Source of the DNA: Drosophila pseudoobscura
Taxonomy: Eukaryota > Arthropoda > Insecta > Diptera > Drosophilidae
Direction: 5' to 3'
Length of the DNA stretch: 64,000 nt
Assembly (NCBI RefSeq): GCF_009870125.1
Contig: NC_046683.1
Span: forward strand, 6,448,001-6,512,000
Part shown: positions 49,647 through 61,690 of the stretch, piece by piece
How positions within the stretch are numbered: position 1 is the stretch's first letter
How the letters are laid out: every line of letters begins with the position of its first letter
The notes under the pieces: model-generated
The model's input: only the letters and a program-made list of their open reading frames with translations
Databases searched by the model: none
What the model was told of the DNA's origin: nothing
Made by a program: the position numbers and the translations under genes

Positions 49647-52600
49647 CTAAACACAACAAATTAGTGGGAAATCTCAGCCAAATCGATTTGATATCGACTT
49701 TGCGTTGAATGTTCTTTCTGTTTAGTGCATGGAGTGGACTAACAAATGAGCTACGGGCTCGGAAATTGATCTGGGTCTGAGTCTAGGAGTCTGGTTCATG
49801 AGTCAAAGGCGTGCTACCTATGCCCATCCATCCATCGAAATATTGTATCCCCTCCGTTCGAGTACGAGTACGGGTATATCCTCGTTTTGTCTGTGTTGTG
49901 GTCGCTTGTTTATCTGACGCTGGTGGTCCCCCGGCTCGCCTTTGCATCAAATTTTGATTTATCTTTCGGATGCACCTTTGTCTTCCTCTCATTCCCATTT
50001 GCCTGCTGCTGCTGCTGCCGCTGCTGCTGATGGTGGGTCTAAATATAGGCTGTTGTGGCTGGCGGTGTTCACACCTTCTGGCCACAACAACTAACTAGCA
50101 AACAGACAGCGACAAATTCGTTACAAGTCCCACAGTTGGAGGCAGCGCAGGAGTCGGAGTAGGAGGCATCCTTGTGGCTGCTTTGTTTAACAGCAAAATG
50201 CAATAATTGTAGAAGTGGGAAAACCACTGTTGTGGTGCGTTGACCGGCTGCTGCTGCACCTTCTCGTATTGACAACAATCCACTTGGTGGATTCTGTCTG
50301 CAATGTGTAGACATTCTTATTGTAGAGGGAAAGCTGATCCTATAGCTGGGATCCAGGGAATGTCATCCCCAAAACAGAGATGTTTCCGAGGACATTTCGA
50401 TACGCCTGAAAGTTGATTCCTTTTTGGTGGTGGCTCCCACTCCATCTCCATCTCAATTTACATGGGCATCTCTTAGCCAATCCTTTGGGGGGTGGCACTG
50501 CTCAATCTGAATGCTTTACGCCCCATATGCCACGTGCGTCGTCCTTCTCCGTCGTCGTCGCAAAACACAAAAGTCATTTTAAAATTTAAGAAGACACACA
50601 CCCGAAACAAATAACAAACACAAAAAAAAAAAAACACCAAGGAGAAAAAGAAAAACCAAGTCAAATTCCTGGTATAAAATTCATTGAAAAATTTTATGCA
50701 ACATAAATTTTGCGTGCAGGATTTGCCTGGCCATCGACCAGGACCAGGACAACCGCAAGGATATCAGGGGACGGAGAGACTCAATCACATGCAAGTGGAC
50801 CGGCAGCGGGTGTGTGTATCATTTCAATTTTAAAACCAAACGAGCGTCGACCCGGCGACCCTTCCCCCAGCCCCGGCCACGGACTCAGGCTCAAGCATCG
50901 AGCGTGCAAAAACAAAAAGGAAGCAGGATATGGACTAGGACTTACCCGGTATTCAGTTCTTCTAGTGATGACGCCAATATAGCAAGTATCTGACTCCATA
51001 TCTTTAAATATATAGTTACTATGCAGATACTAAAATGATTCGTACCGAATTTTGTCTTCAAGATCCGAGTCTAAATACTGAAAAACAGATATACGAATCT
51101 CTACTGTTCATACTGCTCTATACGAAAACCATAGACCCCTCGTGGTTTACCATTAAAAGGTATCAGAAAAACACACACAAAAACCCGCCCCCAGAAACCG
51201 CTTAAGAAGGAATGCCGCCTGCTCACGGCACACGGCAGGACTTTCGACGGCAACGGGACATTGGGTCTCCGTGTCCTTGTGCCTGGCGCCTGGTCCTTGT
51301 CCGTTTCTCGGTTTTGGTTTGGTTTTTTTTCTTTGGTCGTTTGTCGGTTTTTATGGCTTTTTGATTTGCCATTTCTGGTAGCAAATGATCAAAAATTGAA
51401 TGAAATTGTTATTTTCAAGTGGAACATGTCCTTTTTACAACCAAAAGAAAAAACTTTTCAAGATTGAGGGCTTCGACATCGCCGCCCCGTCCGCTCCACC
51501 TCTCGCCGGCCGGGTTTTGTTGCGGGTTGTTAGCCTTAATAAGAGGCATCATCTGTCTGTGGAGAGGGCGGAGGAGGAGGAGGAGAAGCGACTTGAGGAT
51601 GGGTGTCGGTGTGGGATGCCTCTCTCCACGAGACACGACAGATCGTGAGACATTCGGCATTTAAATCTTCATTTCCATATCCATTGTCGTTTCATTTGAA
51701 AATTGAAAAATTTCCAAGCGATAAAATTTTATCATACCCATTGCCAAGACACACACACATCCCAAATGTCCCCGAAAGGAGTCACGAGTCCTCCTTCCTC
51801 GTGTGCGTTGCGTTCTGCCAGGTGCTGACTGGCTGCTCACTGGATCCTTGGAAATGGCCATGGCAATGACAATGAAATGCTCGAGCTTCAGCTTCAGCGT
51901 CAGCCCCGAGACTGGGACCGAAAACAATTAAAATATTTGCTTAAATTACATTTACACATTTACTCTCATATGGCGATGCGATGCGATGCGATGGAGGTGG
52001 AGTGGGGGTCTAGACATCAGATGGAGATGGGTCCCGTTCCCATTTCTGTTACCCATCTCTAGTCCCCTGCATTACCATTACCCACCCCACCCAAAAGTGA
52101 GGCTGCACAATGTTAATTATGAATTTATGATCCAATATTTATTGGCAATAAGCCCCAGCAGGCACCAAAAGAACTAACTTAACCACTGACCAACCCCCGC
52201 ACCGGATGTGGATGTGGACGCCACTGATGCGTCGCTAATGAACTTTTGTCATCATCCCAGGCACAAAGCCTTGGCCAGAACCACAATCAGATATACGTAA
52301 AACGTACATGCCACACATGGCGACACTCGTGCGGCTTTACGTGCGGCTGGTGGGGGATGTGAAGTGGTGCAAGCTTTCGGGGATTCAATCCGACTTGAAC
52401 TTGCTACAAATCGACCGACATTTGTTGCCAGTAGGGTTATATACATATATGGTGGTTATACATAAAATAAGAAAAAAAGATGATTAATAAATAAATAAAT
52501 AATTAGCAATTAATGGCTCCACTAAAACTCTTCCAAGATAACTAAAAGTCCTGATTTCCTAGTTAATTTCATAGTTAGTAGCGGATATATATACGTAATT

Positions 52601-52768
52601 TGCCGGTGCTTTTTAACTTTCAGACTCCTCTCAAAGGTTTTTCTTTTCTAATATCAAAACGATTCCTATTTTGTATCTAAAAATTGGCTACTAATATGGC
52701 AACAATTTTGTTTAAAATTTTGATTACTATTTTGGCTACTCAACTGAATTCTACACTCCGAATCAGGA
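49647..52768. other. Region without supported genes
   Basis: AT-rich and repeat-bearing sequence. Notable are CTGCTGCTG stretches at 50003-50035, an A-rich run near 50620, a GATGC array at 51971-51995 and an AT-rich TAAATAAATAAAT stretch at 52485-52502. The last 280 bases may be the 3' untranslated part of the minus-strand gene ending at 52769. I saw no AATAAA on that strand there. TTGGCTACT occurs twice (52684 and 52733). Confidence 0.5.
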
Positions 52769-53244
52769 CTACATATAGCGAGAGATTTGAGCAATGGTAA
52801 AGAAAATAAAATCGGGCCCGTCATTCATTCCCATGAAAGGATCGTTGGCACCACCGCCATGGCCATGGTCAAGTGGCTGCTGCTCCATGTCCACTTCCGG
52901 GATGACCGGCAGGTCCATGTCCACATCCATTTCTGGGAAATTGATGGGGGTATTGGGGGCTGTTGGTGCCGGCTCAGGGGTATTGAGCGATTCCGAGCGA
53001 TCATCGTCATCGTGCATCATCATATTCGGCTGGGGGGAAAGCAGTTCCTCATCGGTATCCCCAAACAGCATCTGGAAGGTGGCATAGCCGAACTCCTCGT
53101 CAGTGAAGGTGCGTGTGGCCACGCTCACGGAGATGGGGCCATGGGGTATCTCGCGTGCACCTTCGTTGCTGTTATCCAACTCGAAGGCGAAATGGGAGAC
53201 GAGCTCGGAGCCGGCACCAGCCTGAGCGGCCTCCGACGCGATTT
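52769..53244 (-). CDS. 3'-terminal exon of an unidentified acidic protein (partial)
   Basis: On the minus strand a good 3' splice site (CTTTTTGCTTCACAG) ends at 53245. From 53244 the frame is open for 157 codons to a TAG at 52769-52771. The exon enters after the first base of a codon. It has no early Met, so the start lies in an upstream exon to the right. I could not find one nearby: the donor-like CTACT/GTAAGT at 53372 would create a stop.

The peptide starts IASEAAQAGAGSELVSHFAF, has a possible folded patch TRTFTDEEFGYATFQMLFGD, and then an acidic Pro/Met/Asp-rich tail (DDDDRSE, FPEMDVDMDLPVIPEVDMEQ) ending ISRYM. Composition resembles a transactivation or other disordered interaction region. 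I do not recognise the family. Codon use and lack of repeats make it the best of the partial exons. Confidence 0.6.
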
Positions 53245-55910
53245 CTGTGAAGCAAAAAGAATTTGAGTACCCACGAAATCGAGTATGCTATTATCAAGAA
53301 TGACAAACGTATACTATTGATTATAGAATGTTCATAAGAGAGCATAAATCAATAAAAATTACCACGAACTTACAGTAGAAGTTTACGTATCGAATTAATT
53401 GTTATATTCCGCTGAAAATACGCTATGCGAGTAGTTATAGGCAATCGATTGCCTGGGCTTACTTATCGAGTAGCATCTATTGAGGTTGAACGAATGGGTC
53501 GGGTGTCGTGTGTCGGGTCAGGGGCTGATCGAACCACTTGAGGGCGATCCAACCTTTAATGGCTCCCGTTTGAGGTTCGCGCTCCCCGAATCTTTTTATG
53601 GCATTCCGGTCGCATTGGCTGTCCGTCCGTCCGTCCGTCTGCTGGTCTGTTGGTCTGTCCGCCATTTGGTGGATTTGTCGAGGATGGTCGGTCTTGTTTG
53701 GCCATGTTTTATGTGTTTCGTTTCCATTGAAAACCCCAAAGAGCCGAGAGAAAAAGCAACAGAAATTATTTGTAAACGGCGGCTGTGACAATTTTTGTCT
53801 TTGCGGCGCGGTTCCGTGGAAGTTGCTCCGCCAGAGCCACTAAAAACAAACAACAAATACACACCGGCGGAAAAAATTAATTGGAAATTTTTATGTCTCA
53901 AACATGTTGTAAGCGCAGAGCGGCAGAGTGTCAGCCGAAACTACAGCAACAGCAACTACAACAGCAAGTTCGAGGTTAATTGTTTGATTTTCTAACAAAA
54001 AATATAAATAATTTTTAAGGCCAATCTCATGAGAGAGCGCTACCTGAGAGACAGACCCGAGCTCTGGCCACAGGAAATGTTTGGATTGTTTTCGGGTTTC
54101 GGTTTTCGGTTTTCGGTTCTCTGTGGTTTTTTCTGTTTTTCTGTTTCAATCGCTGTTTAGATTTCGTTTTCGGCTTCGGTTTCTGCCTTTGTACCCACTT
54201 TGTTCCTCTTTTTTTTTTCCAGCTTATTTATATGAGAGCTTCTGTTACACATTTCTCGAGAGTGAGCTTTCCGTAAAGTGTAAACATAAATTGGCGATTT
54301 ATGATTGCCGCCATGCGAAAACATTATAGGAGGGACCACGCCCAGCCCTGTAGGGGTGACCCCTTCCATTACAGAGGCCCCCGTGCAAAGATGATCCATG
54401 AATAGGGGATTAATACTCAGAGGCGACTTTTATAAGAAATAACCTTGCCGGTGTTAAAAATGTGACCAGTCAAAGATTTCCCATGAACCGGTGACCCATC
54501 TAGACCATTCAGAGAGGACCTATTCTAAGGTTACCCATTAATAGGAGGCGACATCCGTCCAATGATGAACCATCCTGAAAAGTGCTCAAAAAGGGATAGA
54601 GGGAGCTTTTTCTAAGGATAACCTCATCCTAGGCGACCCATGCAAAGGTTCCCCTTCAGTGACACTGATGACACCAATACAGAGCAGAACTAGCATTGAA
54701 GATGTGACACAATAGCGATGACCCATAGATAACTCATTTTTGAGATAATCATTGATGGTTGACCTTTCCATAGGAATGCAAAATATATATGATCCATCCA
54801 CAGCCGACTTATATAACGATGACCCATGCAAATGCTTCATATTCTGAGGTGACCCATAACACTTCGTGACCGCACTCACCATTTATGTTAGCCATCAGAT
54901 GCTAAAATCGATCTTCGTTTATATGTCAAAGCTCTTAGCTGGCCACTCCACTTATTTCACTGCACTTAAAGCTGCAATATGTAGCTGCACGATGGATAAT
55001 GACAGCCGATGCACTAGATTTAATATCTCAGCTATGGATGCCAGTTCCTCTGGGAAGATTACCCAGCTTCGGTTGATCAGTTGTTTGTTTGTTCGATTCC
55101 AAACGATGTACTCATAACCGCGCTCATTATCGGCCAATAGATCGATAATTGGAGCTAAAACCGTTAGATTTCGCCCTGGGGAGTCGCTGTTGCAGCCCTG
55201 TCGCTGTCCCTGGTTGCTCCAGTTCGATAGCGATAACAGCCGTCATTGATCGGCTGATCGTTCGTCAATCAGAGCCCCACACAGCTGGGCAATTGAGCAG
55301 TCAACCATTGTCGTTACAGTGCCACAGACTCGCGAGCTTCGAACAGTAGCAGATGGGAAATACTATGGAAAATGCAAGTGCAGCAAACTCCTACTCCAAT
55401 TCTAGCTCCAAATTGTGTTTACGTCTGTAGCCAAAGGGGGCGCCCAAGCGAAAATAAATAAAAGAAACGATCACGCCGGTAGACGGGACTTTAAGTGTTC
55501 GATTTTGTAGTGAAATTCGGGAATATCGGGCTCCTTCTGGACTTTGGCCGAGTGTTAGAAATTCCATTTGGACTGGCGATGGCGCCACAAGTGACACACC
55601 CGTCCCGTCGTTGTTGTCCGTGGGTCTGCGACAAGATCTGTTCCCTGCCTTGTCCGTTGTCTGAAGCAGACGCCACGTGCGCTGCAGAGGGGGTGGTGCA
55701 GCGGCAGGAGCAGGTTAGCGACTGGTGGCGTCTACGATTTCCTGTCGCAAGTTAAATGTTTCCCGGGACTCGATTCCCCCCTCCGCTCCCTAGAACCCTA
55801 CACCAGAAGGCGACGAATACTCGATAGTTGAGCAGACTGATCAAACAGTTTTATCTACTTTGCATAACGCCAATGCGCTGTTAGAGTTTTTCTGGGGTCC
55901 ATCGATTGTT
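53245..55910. other. Region without supported genes between two oppositely directed partial genes
   Basis: The left end would be an intron or upstream part of the minus-strand gene ending at 52769. It contains a CCGT array (53623-53640), T-rich sequence at 54090-54220 and the GRTGACCCAT cluster listed separately. CAATCGATTG-type sequence near 53440 and 55900 resembles the core of DRE sites (ATCGAT), but neither is a full TATCGATA. Confidence 0.45.
54355..54857. promoter_or_regulatory. Cluster of seven GRTGACCCAT-like motifs
   Basis: Near-identical decamers occur at 54355 (GGTGACCCC), 54490 (GGTGACCCAT), 54529 (GGTTACCCAT), 54632 (GGCGACCCAT), 54717 (GATGACCCAT), 54818 (GATGACCCAT) and 54848 (GGTGACCCAT), all in the same orientation. 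TGACCC is the complement of GGGTCA, a nuclear-receptor half-site. Two copies continue as CATGCAAA, and the one at 54818 runs into a full ATGCAAAT octamer (POU site). Intervals of 30-135 bases are irregular, so this is not a simple tandem repeat. Confidence 0.4.
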
Positions 55911-56017
55911 CCATCAGTTAGAAGTTACATTTTTGGAATGTCAAAGTGAAATTTATACGCTTAATGATTAAATTTTCTCTTTCCTGCAAGCGCGTTTTGA
56001 AGGGACACTAATCAAAA
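55911..56017 (+). promoter_or_regulatory. Candidate transcription start and non-coding first exon
   Basis: CCATCAGTTAG at 55911 contains a perfect initiator TCAGTT, with A+1 at 55916 and an ATCGATTG stretch just upstream. No TATA box or clear downstream promoter element is seen. Transcription from here would give a leader of about 100 bases ending at the splice donor AAAA/GTGAGTAT at 56017/56018. Confidence 0.35.
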
Positions 56018-56088
56018 GTGAGTATAAATCCTGCAATTGGGCTGACAACTGACTGACAGCCGCCATACGATTCGTAGATTCTTTGCAG

Positions 56089-56144
56089 ATGCCGAGTGAC
56101 GAGCCTCTAGAGCTGGAGGCCCTAGCCAGCACCCTTCAAGCCAG
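56089..56144 (+). CDS. Candidate first coding exon of a plus-strand gene (partial)
   Basis: A 71-bp intron is suggested at 56018-56088. It has a GTGAGT donor, ACTGACTGAC as a possible branch region and a TTCTTTGCAG acceptor, and its size is the typical length class of Drosophila introns. The 56-base exon that follows starts exactly with ATG and reads MPSDEPLELEALASTLQA. It ends in the strong donor GCCAG/GTATGT at 56144/56145, two bases into a codon. The other two frames contain stops. The next exon was not found and may lie beyond the window. No family can be named from 18 residues. An internal non-coding exon is the main alternative. Confidence 0.4.
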
Positions 56145-57890
56145 GTATGTCCAAAGGGTTCACGGGATTGTAGGGCTCGATCGTTTTGTGCGTAGCGCAT
56201 CGTCTTTTGTGAATGACTGGGACTCGGACGCCGAGTCGGACTTGGTTTTTGGTCAGCCAAAGACCAAGTCGGTTGTTTCGGATTGTTTATTTAACTTGCG
56301 CCTCTTCCGGCTGACTGCGTCTCCTCCTTCTCCTTCTCCTTCTGTTGATGCTGCTGATGCTGGCTGGCTTTATGGTTATGGATACAGTAGCCGGCAGTTG
56401 CCTCCGAGTCGGACTCGGCCTCGGAGTTGCCACAGGGAGATCGTTCGCAGCGGAGCGGGAGAGAGCGAGAGCGAGAGCAACAGTAGCAATGAATTTGCAT
56501 GTACTACATGAAAACCGTGATCTCCAATTTGTTGTTGCTGCCTGTTGGCTCTGTTGCCTCCGATTCTGCCCTCCCCCCGCCTCCCGCCATGACGATGCTG
56601 ACTCCTGCCACAGACTCGCATCAGATGGCATGGCATGGGGATGGGAATGGGAATGGGGATGGAGTTGGGGATGGCTTGGCATGGCGTTGCTTCGAATTGG
56701 TTACAGGGCCTGCCGTACTTAGCTACATGCCAAAAAGTTTTGTAACATTATTTTAAGGTGCCTGCCTTCCACCAATTGCTGCTGCCTCCTGGTCGGTGCC
56801 TTCGTGGTGCCTTCGTGGAGCCTCCCGTTGCAAAGTTGCAAGTTGTCAAGCTTGCCATGGCAAATTTGCGATCAAGCGACAACAACAGTGACAACAAGAG
56901 CCGGTGACGGGACGCCCAGCGTCCCAACGTCCCAACGCCCCGATGTCCCCCATGGCCATTTCTATATGCATCCAAATCCAACACACACTCGCACTGTGTG
57001 ATCTGTGAGCCAGGCTTCTTGGGTTTCAGCGCTGTACATCACGTCGCCTTGTACGCCACGTACCGTACCTCTACCCAGTGCACACCCCACTCCATGCTCC
57101 CCCCCAGCAAGTATTCGCCTGGAGCTTGAGCTGGCCCTGGGCCTGGCTTTGGGTCTCGGCCAGAGTCGCGTCTGAACTTTATTGACCATATTGATTGCTG
57201 CTGTATTGATCGCTTGTAGCTGATAACCAACAAATGGTCGGGCCATGGCGCACAGTGGGACGCTGTGACACACCATGCGAGAAATTTGCTCACAGCTCAC
57301 AGACAGCGCTGCTTGCTTTATGATGATGAGCGGATGAGCAGCTCCGCCAGCGATCTGCTCGGTTTATGCGGAAAGATTTTTGATTCAGGAACTTTGTGGA
57401 TGGGACTTCTTTACCTGTTATTATTCTAAGAAGAATCCTTTAAAGAACTGATTCACTTAAACAATCTCTGAGCTAACTTTGGCTTCTGATGGGTCGTATT
57501 CTGTCGTATTCGGAATTTAATGGACATCTTCATAGACTCCCTTCCTTCTCCATGCATTTTTAAGTTAGCTACATTGCCGGACACAATCGCTTATTATATG
57601 TCGAAAGCTCTTTAACTTTATTACCGCATGAACGTAGACCGCGTCTAGCGCTGGCTACCGACCTGGTCCGAAGCCAGCGGGCGGTGCCAGAGCGCGACTC
57701 TGCGAATCTCTCAGGCTCTCAGGGACTCCAGGGGTACTCTGTCTCTGGGCACGCTGAATATTCATAATTTCCAGTTGTGGGATTTATCAATTGCACATCT
57801 CAGTCATGAAAACGCATAAACATTTCAAAATGCCTGGCGCGGGTCAATAATTTGACATGAACGAAACAATATGCAGACACGTTCCCAGCG

Positions 57891-57914
57891 GGCAGGGGCA
57901 GGGGCAGGGGCAGG
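57891..57914. repeat. (CAGGGG)n G-rich repeat
   Basis: Four hexamers identical to the unit at 13495-13536. Four G4 runs make it a candidate G-quadruplex. Confidence 0.85.
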
Positions 57915-58205
57915 AGATGCGAGATGGTAGATGGAAGACAAGGGAATGTCCAGCGGAGTCTGGCATAGCTTTGCTTATTTTTGCTGCCCCATTGATGATG
58001 TGTGAATAATTGAAAGCGGCAGCAGTTGCAGGTTGCCTGTTGCAGGTTGCTTGCAGCCTGTTTGCAGTGGCATTTGCTCTGGAGGCGGCAGAGACAGGGA
58101 GACTTTCAAGCCTAGTGGCAGAGTTGTCTACCAACAACAGGCAAGCAAACACTACAGCAAACCCTCGAGAGCCATCCCAGAGGGAGAGAAAAAGATACAG
58201 AGATC

Positions 58206-58230
58206 AGAGAGAGAGAGAGAGAGAGAGAGG
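58206..58230. repeat. (GA)n dinucleotide repeat
   Basis: Twelve GA units followed by GTAGAAA repeats. It contains GAGAG cores. Confidence 0.95.
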
Positions 58231-59064
58231 TAGAAAGGTAGAAAGGCTGCCCCAAGGAGGGCCCTTGCCTTGCCATGGAATTCAATTTCGCTGGCGGCAG
58301 AGGGAGTTAGACAAGCGCCCACACACCACACATACATATATTTGCAGTGTTTCTGATTTTCAGATCTTCAGTGTTTTTTTGAGTGCTCAAATACGCAGAT
58401 ACACAGAGATACAGATACAGATACCGCCCACATTTCGATTCCTAGCCCTGGCCTGCCATAAAATCTGAAATTTCTGAATTTTCTTCTTATTTTCTTCGGG
58501 GGTTTTCTTTCAGTTCTGCAGGTCTGCAGTTCTGCAATTTTGTAATTAATTTATTACTTCGCTCTGGCATGGGGCACGAAAAATTGTCGCGACTTTGCGA
58601 TGTGTCAAAACTATTTTTAATTGGTGGCAGCCCCCCGACAGACAGACAGACAGACCAGCCCAGACCAGACCATACCAGACCATACCCTATCCCACTCAAT
58701 CCCGCAGATGACCCAAGTACTCGTACAAGAAGATCGTAAACTGGGAACGAGATCAAAGCGAGTGAAAGACTGCTAAAGGAGTTCACTTTCTATTTTCTGC
58801 GGATTTAATTGATATTTCGCGGCGTTGTGTCTGCTGCACTCCACATGACTAATGTCCTACTCAATAGACACTAAAGATGCATTACCCAGTCCCAAAAGAA
58901 AAAGCAAAAGCAAAACCAAAACCGATCCGATACGATCCAAACCGATCTGTCTGCCTGGGGAGGGAGTCGTCCCTGAGCGGGAAGGGTGGTCTCCTCCGGG
59001 TCCACAATTGCATTTTAATGCAAATTTGGTGTCAACGCAATATCGACCATGACAGCATCCCAGG

Positions 59065-59165
59065 CATCAGCATCAGCATCAGCCTCAGCCTCGGCCTCGA
59101 GCATCAGCATCACTCGTTGACGCTCACGCACTTTTCTCTTCATCTCCATCTCCATCTCCATCGGC
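59065..59165. repeat. (CATCAG/CCTCAG)n and (CATCTC)n arrays
   Basis: CATCAG grading into CCTCAG/CCTCGG occupies 59065-59105. CATCTC hexamers occupy about 59139-59162. A GTGT/GTAAGTGG donor-like site follows at about 59207 without a credible exon. Confidence 0.8.
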
Positions 59166-61145
59166 TGCCTCTCTCTGATGGCCTGTTGCCCTCTCTTTCT
59201 GGTGTGTAAGTGGCGGCTGCTTGGTGTTAAAGTGACTGATTAAGTTTGTGCTGTGTTGCTGTTGCTTTTGCTGTTGCTTTTGGTGTTGCTGTGGCTCTTG
59301 GGCTGTTGTTGCTGCCTGACGCTAAACGAATTATACGCTTACGTAGGTGGCAGACACTCCGGCACACAGTCTGAGGCACAGCCAGAGAGCAGCAGGAGGA
59401 GGCACGAGGCACGAGGCAGCGGCAGGCGGCAGGCGGCAGGAGGCACAACCAGCGACCGATGCACTCGCACTCACACACCGCCATAGAAAGCGACAAATGA
59501 ATTGAGACGCGCCACAAAAGTTATAAATATTGTCGCCTCGTCCCTAGGGGCGTCTCCATCGTCTAGTTGTTGCACCAGGGATCCTTGTGTGGGCGGGTGC
59601 GGTACCCTAGATGCGTATGCAAAAATATCAGAAGAACAGCCAGGGGAGGAGAGCATCAGCGTCAGTCGCAGCCGACAGGCGACGAGAAGGTGCTGCTATC
59701 GAATGGTGCACATTCGCTTAAGAACTTAACCTTGCCTTGAACCCAAAACTAAATTACATTAATTTTCAAACACAAATTGACTTAAGAATTGGAAATATTT
59801 ACTGGAAACAGCCACTTCTGTGTCTCACCTCATTTCAGTGATCGGCTGGAAGAGTAGACTCGAATTTGAATATTCTTCAGACCACCTGACAAAAGAATTA
59901 GGAACTCCCAATATACAGCCCTATCTTTTATGATCCATGATCACAGGGGGATATTTTTCTAAGAGTTACAGATGCAGATCGAAGTCGTTAATGCCTTGAT
60001 ATCGTAGACAGAAGCCGTATAATTTTGACAGCTAAAGTGGCGTCACCTCTTTCTCTTCCATATCCAATTCCAATCCCATTCTCATTCCCATATTTACCAT
60101 GACATCTAATAAAGTCGTAAAAAGATCTGCACACACTCGTAAAAGTTTTGGGATTTATGGCCGCCGCCTCACCGGTCGAGGTCAGGCGCATTTAATGGCG
60201 CCCCGACTGAGAGAGGCGACGCGAGGCGGCTACTGTCTGGAGGATCATGCCGGATTCCGGATGGGTTATGCCCCGTATCGATTGCGATTGGGATTGTGAT
60301 GTGCACTTGCATAATTGAAACCTTCTCTTCGGTTTACGACGATCGTAAAGTGATGGGCTACTGGTTCCCATTGCTGTCTGTCTTCTGTCGGTAGCTACCT
60401 GTTCGATGAATCCCATTGAGGGAAGTGGGCAGTGTCGATGCTTATCGGTCTATCGGTGAAAGTTTTATGGCTTGTTACGGTCGTAACTGAGTTTGGACTT
60501 TACTTTAATGCCCTGCGATGCTATCTAATCTTCAGAGGGGTGGGGATCCGATGAATCTTCCTCTGACCTGTACAGTGTACACTTCCAATGAGTTGGTTTG
60601 CAGAGATCTTAATACAAATCCATCGATTGATGGCTTACCACCCAATATATTGATTGAGGGAAAAGGAATGTCAATGAGGAGAGCTCATTCGAGTGCTTGA
60701 CTTCCTCAATGGGGAGATGAAAGCACACACCATCCCATCTGCGGCTCGACCATTGTCATCGAATGCGAATATCCCGGGCCTGGCTCAAAGCGATTCAATA
60801 TCTTCCCCATAGTTGGGCCCGTCGCTTCCTATTGCCCAATCTTTTATTGCTTCCTGTCTCGCTTCCTGGGACAACCTGCTGCTCCTTTCTTTGCCTTCTA
60901 TCGGCCCGTTCTTCCTTTTTCCTTTTCATTTAATTTTTTTGCCTCGAATCGCATTTCAAAAGGCAACTTAATCGAGCAAAATAAACCGTTTTCATATGCT
61001 CGAATTGAGGCAAACACGTCGCATTACACGGCGACGCAGAGGAGAGGACGGGGACGAGGACGGGGTAGCTGATTGTTGTCATTGGGTTCGGTTCGGTTCT
61101 TTGGGGAATTTCTGGGGCCCTCGGGGGCACGGGGTTCTGCATCTT

Positions 61146-61167
61146 TGCTCTGCTCTGCTCTGCTCTG
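61146..61167. repeat. (TGCTC)4 microsatellite
   Basis: Four units, the reverse-complement class of the GCAGA array at 10171. Confidence 0.9.
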
Positions 61168-61671
61168 TTTTTTGCACGGATTTTCTTGTTCACTTCACGC
61201 GCTGTTCGAAATGCGCGAAATCTCTCGAATGCGGGGGGAGTTTGTCAGTCGCTGTCTTTGTCAAAGGATTATCACTTCCTTTTACTGGCGCGAGAAAAAA
61301 GAGGCACTGCGTTGCATGTGGGGCAGGGCTCTGCTAATGAGCTGTGCCCGTAGCTGTGTAAAGTGTATCTATGTATCTCTGGCCGCTCTGTTCCTTTTCT
61401 ATACAGTAAAAGATTCAATAGCGAACGGCTTCATTGTGCTCTCGCCTTTCCGATCTCTACCATCAATGAAGGATTGTATCTATCTTCCACTTTTGACACC
61501 AAATCTATGGCCATTCCCTCTTGGAACCCCTCCTTGGTCCTTGCCAGTGAGCTTTCACTGTATAACCCCCACTTTATGGATACATGTGGGGAAATGCTGT
61601 TTCGGATTGACAGTGTGCAATATGCGTTGATTTTTTATGGCCTTCAATTTTGAGGCTGATGGTGGGGCTGA

Positions 61672-61690
61672 CTGGCTGGCTGGCTGGCTG
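61672..61690. repeat. (TGGC)n microsatellite
   Basis: Nearly five TGGC tetramers. Confidence 0.9.

Noticed and set aside
53245..53400. CTACT/GTAAGT at 53372 as the donor of the exon before 53244
   Set aside because: Joining it would create a TAA codon at the junction in the frame of the acidic exon.
55085..55110. TTCGATTCC resembling a tRNA T-arm
   Set aside because: The flanking stem does not pair with a seven-base loop, and no acceptor or D-arm is present. No tRNA was found elsewhere in the window.
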